NCBI RefSeq assembly: GCF_000243095.1
Contig: NZ_AHJE01000044.1
Span: forward strand, 62,001 to 126,000
Length of the DNA: 64,000 nt
Source of the DNA: Cupriavidus basilensis OR16
GTDB taxonomy: Bacteria > Pseudomonadota > Gammaproteobacteria > Burkholderiales > Burkholderiaceae
Reading direction: 5' to 3'
Shown: one piece after another, positions 26,447-34,847 of the stretch
Numbering within the stretch: position 1 is the first letter of the stretch
Layout of the letters: every line of letters starts with the position of its first letter
Translations under genes and position numbers: made by a program
The notes under the pieces: model-generated
Told to the model about the DNA's origin: nothing
Seen by the model: only the letters and a program-made list of their open reading frames with translations
Database searches by the model: none

Positions 26447-27534
26447 ATGACCGTCATGACCGAATCCTCCGACTTGCCAACCTTTGACCTGCTGATCCGC
26501 GGCGGCGACCTGATCGACGGCACTGGCGCGCCGCGCCGCGCGGCAGACATCGGCATTCGCGACGGCCTCATCGCTGCCATTGGCGACCTGTCGGGCACCG
26601 GCGCGCGCGAAACCATCGACGCCACCGGCCTGGTCGTGGCGCCAGGCTTCATCGATAGCCACTCCCACGACGACTGGATGGTGTTCAGTTCGCCCGCGAT
26701 GGCGGCCAAGGTCACGCAGGGCGTGACCACGGTCATCACCGGCAATTGCGGCATCAGCCTGTTCCCGCTGGTCACCGAGGAGACCCCACCGGCCCCGCTG
26801 AACATGATGCGGGGCGGTTACCGCTTCGATTCGGTAGGCGCCTATCGCGAAGCCTTCGCACAGCAGCCGGCGGCAGTCAATGTCTCGGTGCTGATTGGCC
26901 AATCAACACTGCGAGCCCGGCATGTTGCCGACCTGCAGCGCGCGGCCAATGACGAAGAAATCGCTGCCATGCGCGACGACGTGGCGCGTGCCATGCGCGA
27001 GGGCGCCATCGGCGTGTCCACCGGCACCTTCTATCCGAATGGGGTTGCTCGCGGCGCGAGGCTGCCGATGCCATGGTGCCAGGCGGTGCGGTCTACTTCA
27101 TCATGCACGAGGACGATGTCCGCGACATCCTCAGCTACGCTGACACCATGGTCGGCTCCGACGGCATTCCCTACGACGAAACGCCGCACCCTCGCCTGTG
27201 GGGTACATTTCCGCGCGTGCTCGGGCTGTATTCGCGCGACCTCGGCCTGTTCCCGCTAGAGCGTGCGGTCCACAAGCTGACCGGCCTGCCGGCGCAGCGC
27301 TTCGGGCTCGAGGGGCGCGGCGTGCTGGCCGCGGGCAAGGTCGCGGACATCACCGTCTTCGATGCCGCACGCATCGAGGACCGTGCCACCTTCGAGACAC
27401 CGCAGGCGCCCTGCGTGGGCGTGCGCCATGTACTGGTAGCGGGGCGGCCGACGCTCGCCGAGGGTACGCCGACCGCGCAGCGTCCCGGGCGCTTTGTGAC
27501 CTCGACGCTGGTGTCGGCCACGCCACAGGGCTAG
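26447..27534 (+). pseudogene. N-acyl-D-amino-acid deacylase, internal deletion and frameshift
   Basis: The N-terminal 195 or so residues are a normal D-aminoacylase of the amidohydrolase superfamily: LIRGGDLIDGTGAPRRAADI, the metal motif PGFIDSHSHDD, TVITGNCGISLFP and ending GAIGVSTGTFYPNG. The frame then breaks near 27040. The rest of the family sequence resumes in another frame (REAADAMVPGGAVYFIMHED, then MVGSDGIPYDETPHPRLWGT through GKVADITVFD) to the stop at 27534. Compared with the usual 480-500 residues, roughly 130 central residues are missing, including further metal ligands. The enzyme, which releases D-amino acids from N-acyl forms, would be inactive as written. Start choice between ATG 26447 and 26456 is open. 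Confidence 0.85.
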
Positions 27535-27625
27535 CACTTCTTGCGCGCCGCGCCCACGCGCAACACATCAAACGCATCGACGCCGGAATGCCCGTGTCTT
27601 CCGGCGTCCTGCATGCTGGCCGTCA

Positions 27626-27646
27626 ACACACACACACACACACACA
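27626..27646 (+). repeat. (CA)n dinucleotide microsatellite before the amidase gene
   Basis: An uninterrupted alternating AC tract of 21 bases ends 10 bases before the amidase ATG, which places it where the leader and ribosome-binding site should be. Such a tract is rare in a genome of this GC content and is prone to slippage. Confidence 0.95.
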
Positions 27647-27656
27647 AGAGTTCCCA

Positions 27657-29576
27657 ATGGACCTGCCAATGAAGAACCATTTGAGCCGTCTGTTCCTTGC
27701 CGCGACCTCCCTTTCCCTGCTGGTATCGCTAGCCGCCATAGCGAAAGTGCCCGCCCCGGCTGCCAGCACGCGCGACGACGTTTTCGAGCGCACCATCGAC
27801 GAACTCCAGGCGGCGCAGGCCTCCGGCAAGACAGACTCGCGCCGCCTGGTGCAGGCCTACCTGGCGCGCATTGCCGCTTACGACCAGGCTGGCCCTGGCT
27901 TGAACGCCGTCCTACGCCTCAACCCTGCCGCGCTGGCGCAGGCCGACGCGCTCGACCGCGAACGCCGCACCAAGGGCCCGCGCGGCCCACTGCACGGCAT
28001 TCCGGTGCTGATAAAGGACAACTTCGACACCGCCGACATGCCGACCTCCGGCGGCGCGCTGGCGTTGGCCACCCTGCAACCCGCCGCCGACGCCTACCAG
28101 GTGCGCCGCTTGCGCGAAGCCGGAGCGGTGATCCTCGGCAAGACCGCCATGCACGAACTGGCGGCTGGTATCACCACGGTGTCGTCGTTGACCGGCGCCA
28201 CTCGCAATCCATATGACACCAACCGAGTGCCCGGCGGCTCTAGCGGCGGAACAGCAGCGGCTGTGGCCGCCAGCTTCGCCGCGGCCGGCATGGGCTCGGA
28301 CACCTGCGGCTCGATTCGTATCCCGGCCGCAAACCAGAACCTAGTTGGCCTGCGCGTAACCACCGGGCTGTCCAGCCGCGCTGGCGTGATGCCGCTATCA
28401 TCGACGCAGGACGTGGCCGGCCCGCTGGCGCGCACTGTGACCGACTTGGCGGTAATGCTGGACGCTACCGTCGGCGCCGATCCAGCCGACCCGGTCAGTG
28501 CCGACTCAGCCGGCCATATTCCCACCAGCTACCGCGACTCCCTGCGTGTCGACGCACTCAAGGGTGCCCGCATTGGCGTGCTGCGCAGCCTATTCGGAAG
28601 TGCTCCGGAGGATGAGGAGATTGGCGGGATTGTGCGCAAGGCGGTGGACGCAATGCGTGCGCAGGGCGCCGAGGTGGTGGACGTGACGGTGCCCGACCTG
28701 GACGCACTGCTTGCAGACAGCAGCGTGATTGCCTACGAGTTCAAGTTCGACCTGGCCGACTACCTGGCGCAAGAGCCTAACGCACCGGTGCATTCACTCG
28801 GCGATATTCTCGATCGCGGGCTACAGCACGTTCAACTGGACGCACCACTGCGTCTGCGCAACCAGCCCACCGTACGCGACAGCGAGGCCTATCGCCAAGC
28901 GCTTGCGAGGCGCGCCACGCTACGCGCGTCCGTGCTCGCCGCGCTGGCTGCGCAGAATGTGGATGCGCTGGTCTACCCCTCGCTGCGCCGCAAGCCTGTG
29001 CGCATCGGAGAGGCCCAGACCGGCGCCAACTGCCAACTGAGCGCGAGCACCGGTCTGCCTGCCATCGCCTTGCCCGCTGGCTTCACGAGCGATGGCGTGC
29101 CAGTCGGCATGGAAATGCTGGGCGGCGCCTTTGCCGAGCCGCGCCTGCTTGCGCTGGCCTATGGTTGGGAGCAGGTCGCACAGCCACGTCGCGCGCCGTT
29201 CAGCACGCCGCCGCTGGTGGACGGCCGCGCACCGCACCCGTTGCACGGCGACGCGCGCATCGCCCAAGGGCATGGTGCCACCGCCGACGTGCGCCTGCGC
29301 TACAACTTACTCAGCGGCGAGTTGCATGTGGCCGCCCGCACACAGCGGGCGGTCCCGTCCGACGTGATCGCCATTACCCTGCAGCGGGGAGACGGCGAGC
29401 GAGCGGGCCCGGTGCTGGCAGTTCTGGCGCGCAGCGGCCAGTTGAATGGTGACAGCACGCTGACCCTGCGTGGCCAGGACCGCGAGGACCTGCTGGCTGG
29501 CAAGCTCTACGTGCATCTTTACACGCGCGCCTCGCCGCTCGGAGCCGGGCGCGCACAAGTTCGCTTGATGCGCTGA
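27657..29576 (+). CDS. Periplasmic amidase-signature enzyme with a C-terminal CHRD-like domain
   Basis: A 639-residue secreted amidase. Signal-peptide-like N-terminus (LFLAATSLSLLVSLAAIA). The amidase-signature domain carries Lys120 in VLIKDNFDT, the cis-Ser in GGSSGGTA (195-196) and the nucleophile Ser219 in CGSIRIPA: the complete Ser-cisSer-Lys triad. Ordinary amidases end near residue 520. Here about 110 extra residues (HGDARIAQG... through YNLLSGELHVAART, LRGQDREDLLAGKLYVHLYT) resemble a CHRD-type beta domain. It hydrolyses carboxamides, substrate unknown. The neighbouring D-aminoacylase and Bug receptor suggest peptide- or acyl-amide scavenging. The start is ATG 27657; the leader carries a CA repeat and only a weak AAGAG site. 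A LysR-type gene lies downstream, co-directional. Confidence 0.85.
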   Translation: MDLPMKNHLSRLFLAATSLSLLVSLAAIAKVPAPAASTRDDVFERTIDELQAAQASGKTDSRRLVQAYLARIAAYDQAGPGLNAVLRLNPAALAQADALDRERRTKGPRGPLHGIPVLIKDNFDTADMPTSGGALALATLQPAADAYQVRRLREAGAVILGKTAMHELAAGITTVSSLTGATRNPYDTNRVPGGSSGGTAAAVAASFAAAGMGSDTCGSIRIPAANQNLVGLRVTTGLSSRAGVMPLSSTQDVAGPLARTVTDLAVMLDATVGADPADPVSADSAGHIPTSYRDSLRVDALKGARIGVLRSLFGSAPEDEEIGGIVRKAVDAMRAQGAEVVDVTVPDLDALLADSSVIAYEFKFDLADYLAQEPNAPVHSLGDILDRGLQHVQLDAPLRLRNQPTVRDSEAYRQALARRATLRASVLAALAAQNVDALVYPSLRRKPVRIGEAQTGANCQLSASTGLPAIALPAGFTSDGVPVGMEMLGGAFAEPRLLALAYGWEQVAQPRRAPFSTPPLVDGRAPHPLHGDARIAQGHGATADVRLRYNLLSGELHVAARTQRAVPSDVIAITLQRGDGERAGPVLAVLARSGQLNGDSTLTLRGQDREDLLAGKLYVHLYTRASPLGAGRAQVRLMR

Positions 29577-29581
29577 AGACG

Positions 29582-29637
29582 TCGGAAGTCAACGCGCTTC
29601 CGACAGGGCGCGTGCGGCATGTGCCGCGCGCGCCCTG
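29582..29637 (+). terminator. Two adjacent hairpins after the amidase gene
   Basis: Hairpin 1 pairs TCGGAAG (29582-29588) with CTTCCGA (29597-29603). Hairpin 2 pairs 15 bases at 29604-29618 with 29623-29637 around an ATGT loop, with one wobble. No T-run follows, so this is a strong structure that may stall or protect mRNA rather than a textbook intrinsic terminator. Confidence 0.55.
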
Positions 29638-29641
29638 TACT

Positions 29642-29656
29642 ATGATGTCGCATCAT
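29642..29656 (+). promoter_or_regulatory. LysR-type box upstream of the lysR gene
   Basis: ATGATG-TCG-CATCAT is a perfect inverted repeat that also satisfies the T-N11-A pattern of LysR regulators (T at 29643, A at 29655). It lies about 50 bases before the lysR ATG, where autoregulation is usual. Confidence 0.55.
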
Positions 29657-29705
29657 TCGCATCGCCATTGGCGGCCATGGCCGATTGCCGTCCGGGGACC
29701 ATCAA

Positions 29706-30732
29706 ATGAGAAGCACCAGCGGCAGGCACCTGCCTGCCCTCACCCATCTGGTAGCGTTCGAAGCCACGCTACGCCTCGCCAGCGTGACCGAGGCCGCCGA
29801 GGAGTTGTGCCTGACCCAGAGTGCTGTCAGCAAGCAACTCACGGAACTGGAGGACTACCTTGGCGTGCCGATGCTGCAACGCCGTAAGGGCGCAGTGACA
29901 CCCACCCAGGCTGGAGAGCAATACCTGCACGCGGTTCGGCGGGTCATCGCCGATCTGGAGGAGGCGACACTGGAAGTGATGACGGGTCGCGGCCGCGGAG
30001 GGCGGCTCGATATCTCGGTGCCGGTGTCGTTGGGTAATATCTGGCTACTGCCTCGCCTGCTGCGCTTTGCCAAGCAGCATCCCCAGATCCAGGTCAACGT
30101 CACCACCAAGGTCGGCCCCGTCGACTTGCGCGCCTCCCGCCTCGACGCCGCCATCATGTACTGCCGTGGTCCTGCCGAAGGCCACTTCGGTGTCAAGCTG
30201 ATGCCGCTAGCCCTGTTCCCCGTATGCGTACCCGAACTCCTCCAGAGCGGCGAGAGCGGCGAGGCCGCGCTGCAGCGCCTGCCGCTGCTGCACCAGACCG
30301 CCGCACTGGAAGCCGACCGCCGCACTGGAAGCCTGGACCGCCTACTTCCGGATCATCGACATGACGCCCCCGCGCGTGCTGCGCGGCCCTCGCTACGCGC
30401 TGCTGACCATGGGCCTGCAGGCCGCGCTGGGCGGGATGGGCGTGGCCCTGCTGCCAGAATACGTGACCGGCGAAGACCTGGCCGCCGGGCGGCTCGTGCG
30501 GCTGTCGCCAGCCACTTATATCTCGCCCAAAGCCTATTACTTCGTCTGCCCGCAGGAGAAGTGCAACAGCCCCGCCGTCCAAATGTTCATTTCGTGGCTG
30601 CTACAGGAAACCGGAGGAAGCGCGCAAGACCAGGCATCCGGTGCGCACAGCCTTGGTGACCTGCCGACGTCACTGCTGTCCGACCAGCAGTTGCCAACCT
30701 GGACAGGCGCAATGGGTAACCATCGGGTCTGA
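29706..30732 (+). pseudogene. LysR-family (GcvA-like) regulator frameshifted by a 19-bp tandem duplication
   Basis: A GcvA/AmpR-type LysR protein: HTH at FEATLRLASVTEAAEELCLTQ and SAVSKQLTELEDYLGVPMLQR, then the effector domain (DISVPVSLGNIWLLPRLLRF and so on). At 30296-30333 a 19-base unit is duplicated in tandem, after HQTAALEA. The frame shifts into meaningless sequence, while the true C-terminus continues in another frame (WTAYFRIIDM, PRYALLTMGLQAALGGMGVALL, YVTGEDLAAGRLVRLSP) to 30732. Removing one unit rebuilds a regulator of about 330 residues, the last 35 beyond SWLLQETGGSAQD being unusual. As written it loses part of the ligand domain. It probably controls the amidase/Bug genes. Confidence 0.88.
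30296..30333 (+). repeat. Perfect 19-bp tandem duplication inside lysR
   Basis: Positions 30296-30314 and 30315-30333 are identical (GACCGCCGCACTGGAAGCC). Nineteen is not a multiple of three, so the reading frame is lost; excising one copy restores it. Confidence 0.96.
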
Positions 30733-30822
30733 AGCCCCGGGGACAATGAACCGCTGCTTCCAGCGCCGAAGCCGCGTCGCAAAAAGCATCCGGGCCGCCT
30801 TCCGGTTTCGGACTGGCGGCGT

Positions 30823-31101
30823 TCATGCCAGGCCCAGGCCGGATTCGACCATGTTCATCCGCTCGACGTTGAACCGCTCCCGCACCATCACCACCACCCC
30901 GCGAGCCAGTGGCAAGCCCCTGACCGCTTCTTCCTCGCTCCTCCCGGGAAAGTCCACCTCCGCGCTCCAATTGCACCCGGTGTGATCCGGCCGGTGCACG
31001 CACACCGCATGCAACTGGCAGTCCTGGCATCCGGGTTGTTCCCGCAGGCAATCGTTGAGCAGGCGCTTGAGCTCGGTCAGGGGTTTGGTCTGGCGATCCA
31101 T
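30823..31101 (-). CDS. Small cysteine-rich conserved hypothetical protein
   Basis: A 92-residue soluble protein. Its N-terminal half is helical (LTELKRLLNDCLREQPG) and carries a cysteine cluster CQDCQLHAVCVHRPDHTGC, which with the His residues could hold a metal or an iron-sulphur centre. The C-terminal half (VRGLPLARGVVVMVRERFNVER) is a compact strand-helix region. The start at 31101 has a GGAG site nearby. It lies about 90 bases from the fur-family gene on the same strand, after that gene's stop, and may be cotranscribed with it. Metal-related function would fit but is not demonstrated. Not recognised beyond that. Confidence 0.6.
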   Translation of the reverse strand: MDRQTKPLTELKRLLNDCLREQPGCQDCQLHAVCVHRPDHTGCNWSAEVDFPGRSEEEAVRGLPLARGVVVMVRERFNVERMNMVESGLGLA

Positions 31102-31194
31102 GATGGACTCCGGTTGCGCGCCGGCGCCCGCTGCAGGCGGGCGCCGGGCGAGGCCGAGGTTCCGGGAACGGGCGGTGGTGGAACGAGGGCCGTG

Positions 31195-31641
31195 TCAGTT
31201 GATGGATTTGTCGGCCCGGCATTCAGGGCAAAGGCCGTACAGCACCAGCATGTGCTCGCGCAGCACGAAGGCATTGGCGCTTGCCACTTCGCGTTGGCGG
31301 ATTTCGATGGCTTCGTCGCGAAATTCCTCGACGCGGCCGCAGGCTACGCAGATCAAATGGTCGTGGTGGCCGCCTTCGTTGAGCTCGAACACTGCGTGAT
31401 CGGCTTCGAAGCTGTGGCGCAGCAGGATATTGGCCTGCACCAGCTGGTTGAGCACGCGGTAGATGGTGGACAAGCCGGCATCGACTTCCTGCGCCAGCAG
31501 GATGCGGTAGACGTCTTCGGCGCTGAGGTGGCGCCGCGGGCTGGCGCGGAAGACTTCCAGCACGCGAACGCGTGGTGACGTTGCCTTGAGTCCGGCGCGC
31601 TTGAGGTCGATGGGTTCGGTACTGTCGGGAGGCATCAGCAT
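31195..31641 (-). CDS. fur: Ferric uptake regulator (Fur family)
   Basis: A 148-residue Fur-family regulator. N-terminal winged helix (LKRAGLKATSPRVRVLEVF, YRILLAQEVDAGLSTIYRVLNQL) and dimerisation/metal domain with HHDHLICVACGRVEEF, containing the HHDH cluster and the first CxxC, and the second cysteine pair CPEC near the C-terminus. These match Fur rather than Zur or PerR in pattern. ATG 31641 is selected by family length; the open frame extends much further upstream without family sequence. It would repress iron uptake genes through Fur boxes, one of which is plain at 34.03 kb in front of the PepSY cluster. Many Burkholderiales have more than one Fur, so this may be a paralogue. Confidence 0.88.
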   Translation of the reverse strand: MLMPPDSTEPIDLKRAGLKATSPRVRVLEVFRASPRRHLSAEDVYRILLAQEVDAGLSTIYRVLNQLVQANILLRHSFEADHAVFELNEGGHHDHLICVACGRVEEFRDEAIEIRQREVASANAFVLREHMLVLYGLCPECRADKSIN

Positions 31642-32303
31642 GCTGCGGCTTCGCGCCCGCACGGGGCGCATCAATCGGAAATGAAGGTGCTCGGGCCGGC
31701 CGCGCCGTCGCGCGCATTGGGCGGACGTTCGCGTCTCCAACCGTAGGAGTGCAGCGGGCGGCTTCCTGGAAGAAAGGCCGCCCGATGCTGCAAGCCGTGG
31801 TGCACGGCTCGCGGAATAAAAAGATGGCTTGGCTTGTCGGTCGAAGTGCCGATCGGGAAAGCGGGGTCTGGTTGCTTTCCCGATCCTCCGGTGACTGGCT
31901 ACTGCCAAACGCTCCGCGGTACGGAGCGGTCCCCACAAAAGACGGTGATGGATGCCGCGTTGCGACACCGCAAAATTCTGGTTGCCGCGGACTTGCCGCT
32001 GGCCTTGCTGTGTTCTGGTGCCTGGCGCCAGAGCTTGTCTTGCTTGCCTGCGTCAGTCAGTGAAGCCATGGTAAATGGGAATTAATCTCATTACAAGGGA
32101 AATTTTCAACTTATTTCGAGCGGGCTTTGGCGGCCAGGTGGCCACCGGTCGCGCGGACGCGCAGGAAGAAACGCCGAGGAAGAAAATCGTGCGCCGGGCA
32201 ATGGGAAAGTCCCCGGCGCACGAGAAGCGCGCAATGCAGCGCGAGATGGCGGCGCCCGGCATGCCGAGCTCGGGGCGCCGCTAGTTGTTGCCCTGTGCCG
32301 CCC
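31642..32303. other. Intergenic region of 660 bases with one Fur-box-like palindrome
   Basis: No gene here is supported. Short open frames exist on both strands (for example 32075-32284 forward and 31899-32069 reverse), but neither has family features or a ribosome-binding site. The AT-rich patch at 32070-32130, holding a Fur-like inverted repeat, looks like a promoter whose gene is absent. Confidence 0.4.
32074..32092. promoter_or_regulatory. Candidate Fur box without an obvious target
   Basis: AATGGGAAT-T-AATCTCATT is a 9-1-9 inverted repeat with 7 of 9 arm positions matched. It has the same general form as the 19-bp Fur consensus. It lies in the long empty region between fur and the chemotaxis receptor, with no recognisable gene on either side at promoter distance. 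Confidence 0.4.
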
Positions 32304-33779
32304 TCAGGCACCCGCCAGCCGGAACGTGCCGACGGCCCGGTGCAGCGCATCCGCCTGGTCTTCGAGCGAGGCGGCCGCGGCGGCGGCCTGCTCCACCAGC
32401 GCGGCATTTTGCTGCGCCATCTGGTCCATCTGCGTCACGGCCTGGTTGACCTGCTCGATGCCGCCGGTCTGCTCCTCGGTGGCGGCGCGCATCTCGCCCA
32501 TCAGGTCGGTCACGCGCTTGACGGCTTCCACGATCTCGTCCATTGCCTGTCCCGCCGTTTCCACCAGCGCCGAGCCATCATCGACCCGCTGCGCGGAGTT
32601 GCCGATCAAGGCCTTGATCTCCTTGGCGGCGGTAGCGCTGCGCTGCGCCAGGCTGCGTACCTCGCCGGCCACAACCGCGAAGCCACGGCCCTGGTCGCCG
32701 GCACGGGCGGCTTCCACCGCTGCGTTGAGCGCCAGGATATTGGTCTGGAAGGCGATGCCTTCGATCACGCCGATGATGTCGACCACCTTGCCGGACGCGG
32801 CCTTGATCTCGCCCATGGTGTTGACCACCTTGCCCACGATGACGCCGCCGCGCACCGCGATCTCCGATGCACCCTCGGCCAGGCGGCTGGCCTGGCGCGC
32901 GTTGTCGGCACTCTGGCGCACGGTGCCGGTGAGCTGCTCCATGCTGGCCGCGGTTATCGAATCCGCCGAGCCGCGGATGCTGCCGATGGCGCCGGTCAGG
33001 CGGGTTTGCATCTGCTGCATGGCGAACAGCACGCTATGGTTGTCACCGGGAGCCGTGTGCACTTCGCTGGCCAGGTCGCCTTCAGCGATGCGCGAGGCGA
33101 TGCGCGAAGTCAGCGCCGGCTCTCCGCCAAGCTGTTTCTGCAGGCCGTTGGCAATGCGCAGCACCACGAAGGTCATGACCGTGCCGATGCCCAGCAGCAA
33201 GGCGAGCGACTTGAGCAGCGCCTGGCGGAATGCCGCGTCGATGTCGTCCAGGTAGACCCCGGCGATGAAATTCCAGTCCCACGGCTTGAAGTTCGCCACG
33301 TAGCTCAGCTTGGGCTGCGGCGCTTCGGCGCCGGGCTTGGCCCACAGGTACTGCACGTAGCCTTGGCCCGCGCCCTTGCCGATCGCGGCGATATCGCGGA
33401 ACAGGTAGGTGCCCTTCGGGTCCTTGGTGTCTTCCATGTTCTTGCCGTTCATCTCCGGCTTGAACGGGTGCATCACCACTACCGCGTTGGAGTGCATCAG
33501 GGTGAAGTAGCCGTCCTCGCCAAAGCGGATGCCACGCACGCGCTCCAGGGCCTGCTGTTTCGCCTCCTCCATCGGTATCTTGCCGCTGCGCCCCAGTGCC
33601 TCATACGACTGCACCATGGACATCGCGGTCTCGGTAACGTGGGCCAGGTCGAGCTTTCTCTCCGCCAGGCGCAACTCGCGCATCTGCCAGGCGTCCCACA
33701 GCGTCAGCCCGAGCAGGCAGACCCAGCTCAACAACAACGGCAACAGCAATTTCTTCCTCAGGCTCAGGCGCTCCAGCAT
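32304..33779 (-). CDS. Methyl-accepting chemotaxis protein with a Cache sensor, in-frame deletion in the signalling helix
   Basis: A 491-residue chemoreceptor: helix 1 ([18 protein letters not shown]), a periplasmic single-Cache domain ([40 protein letters not shown]), helix 2 ([16 protein letters not shown]), HAMP and a cytoplasmic coiled coil with the conserved hairpin tip [21 protein letters not shown]. Just after HAMP the sequence reads [16 protein letters not shown]. Relatives have about 27 residues, including the first methylation segment, between the two TAAS motifs; here they are missing in frame. CheA/CheW contact remains, but adaptation would be altered. The start has GGGGAGAG at proper spacing and a sigma-28-like promoter upstream. 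Confidence 0.88.
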   Translation of the reverse strand: MLERLSLRKKLLLPLLLSWVCLLGLTLWDAWQMRELRLAERKLDLAHVTETAMSMVQSYEALGRSGKIPMEEAKQQALERVRGIRFGEDGYFTLMHSNAVVVMHPFKPEMNGKNMEDTKDPKGTYLFRDIAAIGKGAGQGYVQYLWAKPGAEAPQPKLSYVANFKPWDWNFIAGVYLDDIDAAFRQALLKSLALLLGIGTVMTFVVLRIANGLQKQLGGEPALTSRIASRIAEGDLASEVHTAPGDNHSVLFAMQQMQTRLTGAIGSIRGSADSITAASMEQLTGTVRQSADNARQASRLAEGASEIAVRGGVIVGKVVNTMGEIKAASGKVVDIIGVIEGIAFQTNILALNAAVEAARAGDQGRGFAVVAGEVRSLAQRSATAAKEIKALIGNSAQRVDDGSALVETAGQAMDEIVEAVKRVTDLMGEMRAATEEQTGGIEQVNQAVTQMDQMAQQNAALVEQAAAAAASLEDQADALHRAVGTFRLAGA

Positions 33780-33828
33780 TCTCTCTCCCCCTGCATTCTA
33801 GGTATGGACTCTCGGTACTCCTGATGCG

Positions 33829-33856
33829 ATAACGGCGGCCCGGTCGGCAAACTTGA
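33829..33856 (-). promoter_or_regulatory. Sigma-28 (FliA)-like promoter for the chemoreceptor
   Basis: On the reverse strand TCAAGTTT and GCCGTTAT are separated by 12 bases, close to the flagellar consensus TAAAGTTT-N11-GCCGATAA (7 of 8 and 6 of 8 matches). It sits 50 bases before the receptor ATG, as expected for a chemotaxis gene. Confidence 0.55.
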
Positions 33857-34031
33857 CGACCGCTCCATAGGGGGTTTCCTTAGGTGCCACGAGGGTTACA
33901 GGGAGATTTCGAGGTGGCGTGCAGGTGGCGGCACAAACGGTGTTCTCCCTGGGGACGCCGCCGCACTTTTGGAGGTTGTCCGATTGTGTAATGCAACGTA
34001 ACGCCTGCCCTCCCGCGCAAACATTGCGATT

Positions 34032-34050
34032 TCAAATGAGAACCATTATC
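34032..34050 (+). promoter_or_regulatory. Fur box upstream of the PepSY iron cluster
   Basis: The 19 bases containing AAATGAGAACCATTATC match the Fur consensus at 14 of 19 positions, including the whole right arm CATTATC. It lies about 120 bases before the first gene of the cluster, indicating iron-repressed expression. Between 33857 and 34031 nothing else is recognised. Confidence 0.75.
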
Positions 34051-34168
34051 CTTTCGCCTTATTTGCCTGAACCGTCACCCGGCGTGGGGCACGGTACGTT
34101 CACATGGACGCGGCAAGCTGACCAGTGAGGCACCGGAGCGGCAGGTTGCCGGGTGCCGGAAAATCAAC

Positions 34169-34804
34169 ATGACCGAAACATCGCTAGGGGCCGGCCAGCA
34201 GCGCCGGGCCTTCTGGCTCAAACACCTGCATCAGTGGCACTGGATCAGCTCGGCAATGTGCCTGATCGGCATGCTGCTGTTTGCCGTGACCGGCTTCACG
34301 CTCAACCACGCTGGCCAGATCGAGGCCCGTGCGCAAGTGGTCACGCGCACGGCGACCGCGCCAGCCAGCCTCACGGCAGCCTTGCGCGAGACCACGCACG
34401 GCGACAAGGGTCCGGTGCCCGCCGCGTTGAGCAACTGGCTGTCGCGGGAACTCGACATCAGCGCCAGCGGCCGTGAGGCCGAGTGGTCATTCGACGAGAT
34501 TTACGTCGCGCTGCCCCGCCCGGGGGGCGACGCCTGGGTCACCGTGGCGCTGGACAGCGGTGAGGTGCAGTACGAAAAAACCACGCGCGGCTGGATCTCC
34601 TACTTGAACGACCTGCACAAGGGCCGCAATACCGGCCGCGCCTGGAGCCTGTTCCTCGACGTGTTCGCCGCGGCCTGCCTGATTTTCAGTGCGACCGGGC
34701 TGTTCCTGCTCAAGCTGCACGCCGGCGGCCGCATGGCGACCTGGCCGTTGGTTGGGCTGGGTCTGGTGGTGCCGCTGCTGCTGGCGCTGCTGTTCATCCA
34801 CTAA
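34169..34804 (+). CDS. PepSY-associated membrane protein (iron-siderophore cluster)
   Basis: A 211-residue inner-membrane protein of the PepSY-associated TM family. First helix at about 27-48 (SSAMCLIGMLLFAVTGFTLNH), a periplasmic PepSY-like region (VTVALDSGEVQYEKTTRGWISYLNDLHKGR), then two C-terminal helices (FLDVFAAACLIFSATGLFLL and WPLVGLGLVVPLLLALLFI). The motif with NDLHKGR before helix 2 is typical. Such proteins accompany TonB-dependent receptors and flavin reductases and are thought to act in reductive iron release or electron transfer. It is the first gene after the Fur box and the start of a five-gene run. The TonB receptor often present here is missing. Confidence 0.85.
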   Translation: MTETSLGAGQQRRAFWLKHLHQWHWISSAMCLIGMLLFAVTGFTLNHAGQIEARAQVVTRTATAPASLTAALRETTHGDKGPVPAALSNWLSRELDISASGREAEWSFDEIYVALPRPGGDAWVTVALDSGEVQYEKTTRGWISYLNDLHKGRNTGRAWSLFLDVFAAACLIFSATGLFLLKLHAGGRMATWPLVGLGLVVPLLLALLFIH

Positions 34805-34847
34805 CGATCATCTGATCACTCTTACCGTTCATACGCGAGGTCCCGTT

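Noticed and set aside
29582..29637. Double hairpin as an attachment site or mobile-element end
   Set aside because: No integrase, no direct repeat partner and the position right after a stop codon fits transcript ends better.
31899..32069. Reverse-strand 56-codon frame just left of the Fur-like site, considered as a HemP-type peptide
   Set aside because: It lacks the HemP core sequence and an SD; the distance to the palindrome leaves no room for a promoter.
32075..32284. Small open frame next to the fur-like palindrome
   Set aside because: Its ATG lies inside the palindrome, no ribosome-binding site, no family similarity recognised; listed only as part of the empty region.
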